NCBI GenBank assembly: GCA_029931535.1
Contig: JAQPZY010001688.1
Location: forward strand, 8,779,001 to 8,843,000
DNA: 64,000 bases
Direction: 5' to 3'
Origin: Margaritifera margaritifera
Taxonomy: Eukaryota > Mollusca > Bivalvia > Unionida > Margaritiferidae
Positions 47,554 through 57,305 of the stretch are shown here, in pieces (the stretch's first letter is position 1; the number at the start of each line of letters is the position of its first letter). The translations under genes and the position numbers were made by a program. The notes beneath the pieces were generated by a model. It searched no databases. It saw only the letters and a list, made by a program, of their open reading frames with translations, and was not told where the DNA came from.

Positions 47554-47922
47554 GGGCATGCAGCACAATACTTCTTGCATTGGCATGCAGCACAATAATT
47601 CTTGCCTTGGCATGCAGCACATTACTTCTTGCCTTTGGTATGCCGCACAATACTTCTGGCATGCAGCACATTACTTCTTGCCTTTGGTATGCCGCACAAT
47701 ACTTCTTGCCTTGGCATGCAGCACAATACTTCTTGCCTTGGCATGCTGCACATTACTTCTTGCCTTTGGCATGCAGCAAAATACTTCTTGTCTTGGCATG
47801 CTGCACATTACTTCTTGCCTTTGGCATGCAGCACAATACTTCTTGCCTTGGCATGCAGCACAATACTTCTTGCCTTGGCATGCAGCACATTACTTCTTGC
47901 CTTTGGCATGCAGCACAAATAA
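47554..47922. repeat. 27/28-bp minisatellite, about 13 copies
   Basis: The unit contains GGCATGCAGCACAATACTTC and TTGCCTT. An extra T in some copies (GCCTTTGGCATG) shifts the phase, and two copies are shorter. All three plus frames are open for over 100 codons, so coding is not indicated. Confidence 0.94.
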
Positions 47923-47929
47923 TGTCTTC

Positions 47930-49310
47930 TTATGGACTCCAAATGAGGGTACCAATAAATATAGCCCTTACTACATAAGGTTACTATATAGACAAGAAAA
48001 ATATCAAGTTTAGTAAAGCTCCACACATCAGTTTAGGAAGACATATAGAGTAACAGACAGATGGACAGACAGCTTGAGAGAAGTCATAACAATAATCCCA
48101 ATGCTAAAGCATGGGGATAATTATGTGTATTCAGTCAAACCTGCTGTAATGACCACATGCATATATATGGATCATTTGTGTCTAAAGACATTATTTCCAT
48201 AGGTCCCATTTATACATAAATCAATTAAATTTTAACTGTATCTAAAGACCATCTGCCAATAAAGACCAAATTTTGAGCAGTCATCATGCAAATATCTGAC
48301 TGCATTTGTGTATAAAATTCATATATGAAATTCCTGTGAGTATTGGAATGTGTATACAATACTTTGCATGCAAAGAATTTACTACTTCTGCAACAAGGTA
48401 AATCACCTGAACTAAATCCTCATTATTTAAGGCCTGGGTACCTTCTTTTTTCTCCTGTGTGCATCACCTCTCTTTCTTTTGCCACAAGTCTGATTAGCAT
48501 AACACTGTAACATACACAAAAATGCATAATTAGGCAAGATAACACAGTAATTTAAATATCATGGCACTTTCATGCCACTGTAATGTATATTCAATTATTC
48601 TGATTGTTATTTATTTTTAATTTTCACTTTGTATTTAATTACCAGTACAAAATCAAAATTCTTCACGGCATATTTTGTATGATAGCACAATAAAAACTTA
48701 CATTAATTCTGACTTTCATGATAATTCTACATGTTATTTTAAAACACAACCATTTTTAAGTGTATACCAATCTGCACTTAGAAACTCTGTAGCTTGCATG
48801 TACAAATACGGTAATAATAAAAATACGTTATTAACTAAATTACAGCTAATAATAACTTGTAAACCTCTGAAAATTGTCTTAACATATATAGAAATTGAAG
48901 CTGTCAAAAGGTCAAAAATGTAATACAAGTTGGCGATATATAATTAAGGCAAACATGATGAAAACAGGTATGTTTATTGCATGCACTGATGCCCCCCCCC
49001 CCACTCTCATTCTTCTTTCTCCTTGTTTGAATGCACTGATGCTCCTCCCCTCCAACTCTCTCACCTTGTTTGTATGTAGAAATAATTTCTTTGGCATTAA
49101 TCTTTCCAAAAACATAGCAGATCTGCCTCCCTCCTCTCTCTCTCTCTCTATCTGTGTGTGTGACAGAGATGTTTAATATGGAAAAGTGTAATGCTATACA
49201 CATTCGCCATATAAACAAATAACATTCATCACTTGTTGGCAAGCATAAATTACAGTAGAACCTAATTTTATTACAAACATCTATGTCCAAATTACATCGT
49301 TTATCTGAAC
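47930..49310. other. Noncoding stretch
   Basis: AGTCAAACCTGCTGTAATGACCA at about 48136 (given here as CAAACCTGCTGTAATGACC) and ACAGTAGAACCTAATTTTAT at 49252 resemble termini seen in Tc/mariner-type MITEs, but they are in the same orientation and no partner was found. A C-tract (48992-49002) and CT/GT simple repeats (49130-49163) are present. Confidence 0.35.
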
Positions 49311-49319
49311 AAGTTACTT

Positions 49320-49510
49320 CTCCACACCATATTGATACAGAGGATAGTCCACACCATATTGATACAGAGGATAGTCCACGCCATATTGATACAGAGGATA
49401 GTCCACACCATATTGATACAGAGGATAGTCCACACCATATTGATACAGAGGATAGTCCACACCATATTGATACAGAGGATAGTCCACACCATATTGATAC
49501 AGAGGGATAC
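49320..49510. repeat. 27-bp minisatellite, seven copies
   Basis: The unit CCACACCATATTGATACAGA plus GGATAGT repeats with one variant (CGCCAT) and degrades into GGGATACAGA units. Both strands stay open because of the 9-codon period. Confidence 0.95.
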
Positions 49511-49751
49511 AGAATGATACAGAGGGATACAGAAGATAGTGTTACAACTACTGATAAAAACTTTACTGATTTGAAATATTTGTCATGTCCCCTCCATATA
49601 AAATTGTAATGAAATAACTGCCTACCCACTTTCCTGGTTCCCTTATGCAACAATACTTTCCAGATCTCTGTGCTGCGATTTGAGGAAGTAAAGCTTTAAA
49701 ATAAAGAGCCTGTAGTTTGGGAAGCATTACTTTGTTTCATAATTCAGAATT

Positions 49752-49840
49752 ATAGGAGATTCTTTCTATATGAGATTCTTTCTATATGAGATTCTTTCTA
49801 TATGAGATTCTTTCTATATGAGATTCTTTCTATATGAATC
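49752..49840. repeat. 16-bp tandem repeat, five copies
   Basis: The unit GATTCTTTCTATATGA repeats five times with no change. Confidence 0.95.
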
Positions 49841-49966
49841 TGATAAGGATTGGTTGTGAAGATAACAAAATCCAGTCAGGGTAGACCAGTTATATTCATC
49901 TATCCCCGACACTGATAATAGTGAAGGTGATTCCTTTTCAGTCTAAGCTGGTTTCCATTATCATTA

Positions 49967-50536
49967 TTATCCTAAACAGCTTTTTATACTTTTGGTAATA
50001 GGCAGATCAGGCTTGTTATGAAGCAAGTTCTTTATTTCAATTTGTCCAGACTGTCTATTTACTTCTGTCACTTTTCCACCTGAACTTGCCGCAAGGAACT
50101 TTTCATATTTATCAATAACAAGTCCCATATTTTCAATGGCTAGATTGATACTCTTCTCAGCCTGTTTGAGAATATATTCTTGGATGGTTATCATCTCTTG
50201 TTGAAGCCCTTTTAAAGTGTACCTGTTTCCACTGAATTTGAAATAAAGCAACTCCTGGACAATTGATCTGACAGCCATTTTAAGGTTTCTACATATTATT
50301 TTACCAAATTTGGAAGCTGTTGATTGTTTCTTTCGTTACTCCATACTTCACAATGGCACTGTTGCTTGGTTTTGGTTCTCACTGGCACTAATCTTTTCTT
50401 CTGATAAATTGATATGTTTTTCAAGAAATATTTCACATTTTAATTTTTCTAGGGACACTTCATCTACATCTTTTTCAACTTCTATTGCCTCTGGTTGATA
50501 CTGTACTACAAACAGCTCTCTTCCTTTTGCTTTCAT
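49967..50536 (-). pseudogene. YqaJ-like (lambda-exonuclease fold) domain of the Mutator-type element
   Basis: The 3' part of the element reads in two frames. The upstream piece (50348-50536) is helical and charged and ends with the NLSEEKISA-type segment. The downstream piece (49967-50278) has LLYFKFSGNRYTLKGLQQEM, then ENMGLVIDKYEKFLAASSGG and GQIEIKNLL. This matches YqaJ-type viral recombinase/exonuclease domains, with the ExK pair (EIK) preserved and the expected Asp before it (usually SPDG) replaced by Gly (SSGG). Several stops lie between the pieces. Such domains often follow a Mutator-like transposase in invertebrate proteins. Confidence 0.7.
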
Positions 50537-50545
50537 TCATACGTT

Positions 50546-50850
50546 TTATTTTTCACTTCCAGCTTCTTGACTGTTGCTCCGACTTTTCAGGAATTTCTCA
50601 GCTGCTAGTCCCCTGTCTCTTCTTTCATACAGCTTCTGGAAGTAAAATCTGGGGACTGTTGCAGTTCTCTCCTCCCATACCTGCGGTGCCCACTGTGGTC
50701 CCTGATTCTGTCTAACTGTGGCCCCAGAGAAACTAGCATTCCAAGACCCTTCATTGCAGACATACACTTTCCCATTACATGTATCATATTTACTGTGTAC
50801 ATGCATCCATGCCTCTGCTAAGTTGGTAGTGGCATTTCCAATAAATCTAT
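50546..50850 (-). pseudogene. Mutator-like transposase, C-terminal part of core
   Basis: The frame reads through ATTNLAEAWMHVHSKYD-type sequence upstream of the ATG at 50804-50806, then KVYVCNEGSWNASFSGAT, QNQGPQWAPQVWEE and FQKLYERRD. This is the segment that in the family joins the transposase core to the nuclease domain. It is separated from the N-terminal part by 3.8 kb that includes a large minisatellite, either an intron expanded by repeats or an insertion. Confidence 0.7.
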
Positions 50851-52228
50851 CACTTTAGATGCAACATGATCTAACAGGACAGCAACAATTGCAAGCATCT
50901 GTTTATCTAGGTCTGTATACATAAGAGTTGTAGCTATGGATTCTATAAGGCGATTACAATACATATATTGCTGAATTTCTAGCTTACAACTTACTCATAT
51001 CCCCACTCTAAGTCAGATTATCAAGTCATATCAATGGGCAAACAGGTGCAAAAAAAACCAGCTGACCTAAGTAACTTTATATCTCATATAAGAGCATGTT
51101 AATGACATGACATGCACCAAATTTAAAGTTAAATACTTCATTATCTTTATGCTTGCCTAAACAAAAGTGGGGGTTACAGGTATGTGATCTCTCTGCCTGT
51201 ACCTACATGTGCACACATCCACAGCATATCATGCACCCCCTTGTACACCAATGAAGACAGAGACATCAACTTAGGGTTGTAATTGGGGATGGTTGTAAAT
51301 CAACCATTTTAGAATTTTCATACAGCTCCTAGGGACGGAACTTAGGTTCTTGGATATGAAAGCTGCTTTTGCTGCTGAATTTTACATGTATTTTGCTGAT
51401 GACAAATCTTTGACAAAATTGTGTGTGTATGTGTTTATGTGATTGCACAATTCTACATGTACTTATGGACGGATATATGGAAATAAGAGACAGACAGACA
51501 TATATAAATAACACATACAATAAATGCAAGATATTATTACCTAACAAAACAGTATAAAAACCAAGCTAAATTAAGTCATTTCAATGCCTGATATAAAGTA
51601 CAAAGTTAATAGAACTTGTCTGGCTCTACATGTTGTCTTGCCTGCTATAGTTTGTGCCACATATTTCTAGGTAATAACCCTGTCTCACAGTGTATATGCC
51701 ATGCAACTGTGCCACATATTTCTAAGTAATACATGTAACCCCGTCTCACAGTGTATATGCCATGCAACTGTGCCACATAATTCTAGGTAATAACCATGTC
51801 TCACAGTATATAAGCCATGCTGTAATATTTACCCTGATACCTGTTTGGTGCAACTTTGCCACATACATGGATATATCTGCATTGTTACATTTATGAGAAT
51901 AGTGTTGTGTGTGGGTGGGTGGGGTCACATATTATATTTTCACCCATTTAGTTGTCTTGCTATAAATAGCATGACACTGTATCAGGTCAAAACATATGGC
52001 TATTTTATTACTCATGAAGAGAGCTAAATGCTGACAAAGAACACATAAAAATGATATAATATAAATATTTCCTATCTATCACTTCATAGATCAATACATA
52101 AGGTGATGCAATTGATTAGACCATATCTGACAATATAAAGCACTTGCCTTCAGTGTCATGCAGGTCTCCAGGGTGTGACCAAAAGAGACATAAATGGATT
52201 CAATCCTGTGGCAATTGATTGTATAGTA
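50850..52228. other. Gap inside the Mutator-like gene: noncoding
   Basis: I find no transposase homology here. A roughly 60-bp unit is repeated three times at 51653-51820 (GTGCCACATATTTCTAGGTA with CTGTCTCACAGTGTATA and GCCATGCA). Confidence 0.5.
51653..51820. repeat. About 60-bp tandem repeat, three copies
   Basis: Units share GTGCCACATATTTCTAGGTA and TCTCACAGTGTATATGCCAT with length differences of a few bases. Confidence 0.88.
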
Positions 52229-53117
52229 TCGCCATTCTAATGAATTGTATGTATAGTATGGCCATTCTAATGCATTGTATGTATAGTATGGCCATTCTAA
52301 TGCATTGTATGTATAGTATGGCCATTCTAATGAATTGTATGTATAGTATGGTCATTCTAATGAATTGTATGTATAGTATGGCCATTCTAATGAATTGTAT
52401 GTATAGTATGGCCATTCTAATGAATTGTATGTATAGTATGGCCATTCTAATGAATTGTATGTATAGTATGGCCATTCTAATGCATTGTATGTATAGTATG
52501 GCCATTCTAATGCATTGTATGTATAGTATGGCCATTCTAATGAATTGTATGTATAGTATGGCCATTCTAATGAATTGCATGTATAGTATGGCCATTCTAA
52601 TGCATTGCATGTATAGTATGGCCATTCTAATGAATTGTATGTATAGTATGGCCATTCTAATGAATTGCATGTATAGTATGGCCAATCTAATGCATTGCAT
52701 GTATAGTATGGCCATTCTAATGAATTGCATGTATAGTATGGCCATTCTAATGCATTTTTGTATGTATAGTATGGCCATTCTAATGCATTGTATGTATAGT
52801 ATGGCCATTCTAATGCATTGTATGTATAGTATGGCCATTCTAATGAATTGCATGTATAGTATGGCCATTCTAATGCATTGTATGTATAGTATGGCCATTC
52901 TAATGCATTGTATGTATAGTATGGCCATTCTAATGAATTGTATGTATAGTATGGCCATTCTAATGAATTGTATGTATAGTATGGCCATTCTAATGCATTG
53001 TATGTATAGTATGGCCATTCTAATGCATTGTATGTATAGTATGGCCATTCTAATGAATTGTATGTATAGTATGGCCATTCTAATGAATTGTATATATAGT
53101 ATGGCCATTCTAATGCA
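52229..53117. repeat. 30-bp minisatellite, about 30 copies, open on both strands
   Basis: The unit contains GTATAGTATGGCCATTCTAA and TGAATTGTAT. Variation is almost limited to A/C after TG and T/C in GTATG. One copy near 52,755 has three extra T, which keeps the reading phase. The plus strand is open for 343 codons (repeat MAILMNCMYS) and the minus strand for 302 codons (repeat MAILYIQFIR). Since any 30-bp array without stops gives this, coding is not implied. Confidence 0.96.
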
Positions 53118-53347
53118 TGTTATTATGAAGAAGAGTATAGTATACTTCCTTAGAATAAGCCAATGCGGTGTTTCTATGAAGCTGAATGAAGAACTGGCAT
53201 GGTCTTATAATCAAATTTACATTCCATATCATTTACTAACATTAGCTTGAACCTTTATAACAATACGAAAAAAGGCTTATCTTCAATTAAAAAAATGAGA
53301 AACCAATGGAACATTGTTAGCTTTATGCACTCAGCCTCAGTACTGTA

Positions 53348-53718
53348 ATTACAAATAGGTAAAAATATTTAATCAACTGCCACTTAAACAAGCAATTTAA
53401 TTTTTTTAGTTTCTAAAACTTCACCATTAAATGAAAAAGTTGAAAACATTTCAAAACAATTTTGACACAATCCCTATAAATGTAAATGCAGCGCATACAT
53501 GTGTGTCTTTAAACAATAGTTTTGATCTATTCAAACCATAGAATTCATTGATGTTACGGATGAGTAACCTTAAGTTTACAACTACATGTTCACGGGTTAA
53601 TTAGAAAAAAAAATATGGATCTTTTGGACTTGGTAAATGTTTGGTGAAATTTGTAAAACTAAAAAACAAATTGCTTGTTCTAGTGGCAGTTGATTAACAT
53701 TTATACCTATTTGTAATT
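53348..53718. mobile_element. 371-bp MITE with about 52-bp terminal inverted repeats
   Basis: AATTACAAATAGGTAAAAAT at the left is mirrored at the right, with inner matches ATCAACTGCCACT and AACAAGCAATTT. No target duplication is clear. The outer motif AATTACAAATAGGTAA also occurs just beyond the right arm of the foldback at 8.4 kb, which hints at a related family. Confidence 0.75.
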
Positions 53719-53719
53719 G

Positions 53720-54670
53720 CAACATTGTAATCCAGGTACTCCTATTGGTTAGAATTAATTACAATGTATAATTTCTGCTGTGCTCATAGGAAGTCATATG
53801 GCCCAAATACATGGTGTAATGACCAAGAATGGCATAAAAACCTTAAAGTTTGTTTAAGAAAAAATTTAATGTAGTATGATGTGCTGTGTTACTTAAAGAT
53901 GCAATTAAAAAAGTGAATGGAATTGGGTAATTTGTTTTCTTCTTTCAGCGTCCTGGCAAATTTATTGTTTTGGAATGGAATTAAGCTAATTAATTAATAT
54001 AGAAAAGAAAATGTATTCTCATTCTTTGATTCCTTCAAGCTGCACACAAAAATAAAGAATGGGAAGGTAAAACGATTGAGCATTGTTATAGTGGTAACAT
54101 CACAATCACAATTATCATGGTTCTCAACTGCCATAGTTTGTCATTCAAGAACTATAATATTTCACAATGAATGAGCATTAGTAATTGGATTGCTTATATA
54201 TTGGTAACCCAACAATACATGCATAATGTTCTGAAAAAAGGAGAAAAAAAAAGTATTGTTATTGGGACTCCTATTTTTAGGGCTGGGACTGCAACTTTCA
54301 AAATCCTATGTAGGGGTCTGGACTCTTTATAGAAAAATTAACAGAATGCCTTGAATGATATGCAAGCAACCCATGTCAGAAATAAATCATGTGATCAAAT
54401 ATATCAAAATGGAATGGATCAACTGACAGACAAACATACAAAAAATACATAACAAGAGTATGGCAATAAGATGGAAAACGTACCATTCCTAGATTCTTCC
54501 TTTGCATCAATTATCATCCATAACTGATCTGGATCATACATGTAACATCATCTGTAGCACTCCTTGGAGTTGAGCATGTAGAACTTGGCTGATTGACTGA
54601 AGACTCATTTCTAGCTTTATAAAAGTTGGAGTATCTGTTATGGTTGCCAAAAATATTGTGAATTGAATTT
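53720..54670. other. Noncoding AT-rich spacer
   Basis: I see no gene or repeat between the MITE and the transposase fragment. Confidence 0.5.
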
Positions 54671-54676
54671 CAGATG

Positions 54677-55560
54677 TCATGAGCAAGTGGCTCTAATGCC
54701 CTCTGTATCTTTTTCTTGCAAATGCATCCTGATTGCACATCTGACAGTGCTAACAATTCTGACTCGGATGGACTTTGACAGTCTATTTGGTCCTTTGGCT
54801 GGGATGGACGTTGACAGTCTGTTTTGGCCATTTGACTGGGATGGACTTTTACAGTCTGTTTGGCCCTTTGGCTGGGATGGACTTGGACAGTCTGTTTGGC
54901 CCTTTGACTGGGATGGACTTTGACAGTCTGATTGGCCCTTTGACTGGGATGGACTTTGACAGTCTGTTTGGCCCTTTGACTGGAATGAACTTTGACATTC
55001 TGTTTTTCCTACAAGCTTCTCTAAACTTGACCGCAAATATTTGCATACATGATTTGAGCACTCCATTTTAACAACATCTTGTCCCCACATTGATACCTGT
55101 TCCTGGATCCAAGCAAATGCAGATGAGTATCTATCTGCAATCATCCTTATGAACTTGTTCGACCTGTTGAAACCCCTCACATATAATATCACTTTCCATG
55201 GCCTGGCTTGACTCCACCCAGTTTCGGAAGCAGTTGCGTGTTCAGGCTCCTCCTGTATTGTTTGTGCTCTCTGTTAATGTAACAGTACTTGTTTTTCTAC
55301 TTCCAATACGTAACAACCTGCCAGTTGTATGTCCAAGCAACCACCACCATTTCTTCAAGCAAAACCTGCTTCCACCACTCACCAATTTCTTCTTCCAGTT
55401 TATGAAATGTATGGTGCTTCAGGACAGGGGAATCCATTGGAGCCAATGTCTCATTCAGATGTGCAGATCCATTTCTGGTGACCATACTCCCCCAAACAGC
55501 TCTTACATTAATATCAAAGTGATTAGTCTTCTGGATTTTGCAGTTGAGGATTTGTTTCAT
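54677..55560 (-). pseudogene. Mutator-like (MULE) transposase, N-terminal and core part, broken
   Basis: The 5' piece (55297-55560) has HFDINVRAVWGSMVTRNGSA, then HLNETLAPM and KLEEEIGEWWKQVLLEEM, a hallmark start of metazoan Mutator-like transposases. The next piece has CFRNWVESSQAMESDIICEG (55150-55230), then after a frameshift near 55,150 MIADRYSSAF, WGQDVVKMECSNHVCK and LRSSLEKLVGK, and finally RVRIVSTVRCAIRM. About 60 residues containing the first catalytic Asp (usually in DGGW) are deleted between the first two pieces. The second acidic motif reads ADRYSS where the family has GDGDSS. An in-frame 36-bp minisatellite is inserted between the last two motifs. The enzyme is inactive. Confidence 0.8.
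54760..55010. repeat. 36-bp minisatellite, seven copies, inside the transposase frame
   Basis: The unit TGGACTTTGACAGTCTGTTT plus GGCCCTTTGACTGGGA repeats seven times. In the transposase frame it encodes SKGQTDCQSPSQ repeats, so the frame survives the expansion. The plus strand is open too. Confidence 0.95.
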
Positions 55561-56140
55561 CCTTGAAAGACTTGCTGCATCATCTACACTTTACCAACAA
55601 AACTGATTACACTTTGCCTTTTCTTTCCGTGATGCCCACCACATGAGGCCCAAAAAAATATGTGTGTTTCCTACTGCACTGGTTTTAAAATTAGGGTAGG
55701 CAGGTAGGTTTTTTATTTGTTTTTTTTTATTTTTTAAAATTATATATAAATCAAATAATATTTCAAGCTCTTCAAAGTACTAAGAAAAACCAGATCAATT
55801 ACATGTACAAATCATATCTGGCAATGTGATATTTTTTTTTAACCATGGGGGAAAAAAGTGCTAGGGTCAGCAATGAGAAACATATGGTTGGCTGACAGGA
55901 AACACGCAGATTTGTTTTCTTGGCCTAATCCAAATTTATGCCAATGCCTTCTCGCCTTCATCTCCTACAGATATACCGATAATAATGTAATTTTCTGGTC
56001 AACTAAATGTTTAACTTTTCTGATATACACTCGCTGTATTTTACAAACCACTATGGGCTACCATACTTTCCTCCAAACCACAAGGAGTCACAGGGGTTCG
56101 TATCGCTGTGTACAATTTACCTATAAATCATATATGTACT
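55561..56140. other. Noncoding stretch
   Basis: This 5' flank of the transposase relic shows no further homology that I recognise and no inverted terminus paired with anything past 49.9 kb. Confidence 0.45.
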
Positions 56141-56149
56141 ACCATATAT

Positions 56150-57305
56150 AATAAGGACGGGGCTATTTGCATGGCCGCCTTGCAACTTAATTGGGAACGA
56201 CTATTCACGTGGCTGCCGTGTACCTCATCTGGAAAGACTATTCGCACAGCCGCCATGTGCATATAATTTATGTAAAATTTACATAAAGCTATTCATACCG
56301 CTGCTGCATACCTAATCTGCAAAATATACTCATATTTGCAGCTGACTACCTTTAATTCCATATCTGCAAGTCACTTTTGATAAAACTTGTACAGTGCAAT
56401 ACTCCTTCACCTCCAGCAGAAATAGAAATTGTTGAATAAATATTGAGTGAATCTCATGGGTGAAAAACTCCAGTACTGCCACCAAATCGATGAACTTTTT
56501 CTGTTATTCACACAGAACAAACAAATTTTCTTTTTATTTTATGCTCAAATGAGTTGGCTAGCTAAAGTGTATTACGAGTTTTAAGTAGCAGATTTCTTAG
56601 GTAATATCAGCTGTTTACCGTTTATGTTCTGCAGTGTTTTGTGTGCATTCGAATAGTGAATCTGTATAACACAATTCTTTCTTAATTCAAGATAACAAAG
56701 CATTCACTAAAAATATTTTAAAAAAGCAAAGAGTGGGATTCGATCCTGGATGTTTTGCGTAACTGGTCAACATATTTCCACTCACCTATAGTGATTGATA
56801 CATTGGAAGATAATATTTCTTGCTTTTGTTATGGCACTCTATTGAAAACAAAATTCTGGACTGTTAAAATAACATTGAATTATCAAATATTTTTCTCTTG
56901 GGAAAACCACTAATTCAAGGACTAGCCTCTAACTGTTTGCACACCATATTATAATTATTATAATCCAAACTGAGACTGACACCAGTTGCAGTGCGAATAC
57001 TGTTAGTGAACGTCAGATGTGCGAAGTCTTTATAAATTTAGTATGAAACAGACACCATGGAACAATGTACTTTTTATAGTATTTTGTAGTCCCATAAATC
57101 AACCACCAAACCTGTAACAGTACTGATGGGTATTTGTTATGTTTAGCAGAGTTTACATCATTCAGAATGTTTTGGACTCGTCCCTAATGCATTGACCGGT
57201 TGCCGTGCGGATAGTCGTTTTTATTGTGGGCACAAGCGATCGTGCAAATAGTCTTTCCAAAAGTTGGTACACGGTGGCAGTGCGAATATACACTTTATAT
57301 AATAA
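56150..57305. mobile_element. Possible foldback element with subterminal repeats
   Basis: The left 150 bp carry four copies of a motif like GACTATTCGCACAGCCGCC (56164, 56209, 56236, 56287). The right end carries inverse copies (56985, 57190, 57243, 57274), with AGACTATTTGCACGATCGC reading outward-in. The ends ATATAATAAGGACGGG and the inverse of CACTTTATATAATAAT match only loosely. The interior has a tRNA-like segment but no transposase. It probably represents a non-autonomous DNA transposon, superfamily unknown. Confidence 0.5.
56735..56795 (-). mobile_element. tRNA-like SINE head fragment
   Basis: On the minus strand TAGGTGAGTGG (A box-like, one mismatch) is followed about 35 bp later by GGATCGAATCC (B box-like) and CACTCTTTGC. 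This spacing fits a tRNA-derived promoter. No clear body or tail follows, and an acceptor stem was not found, so a functional tRNA is unlikely. Confidence 0.4.

Noticed and set aside
52229..53117. Hammerhead ribozyme-containing satellite as known from bivalves
   Set aside because: I looked for CTGATGA with a following GAAA core in this and the other arrays and did not see one.
54663..55071. Plus-strand Trp/Asp-rich open frames
   Set aside because: They are the antisense of the 36-bp array in the transposase relic on the minus strand.
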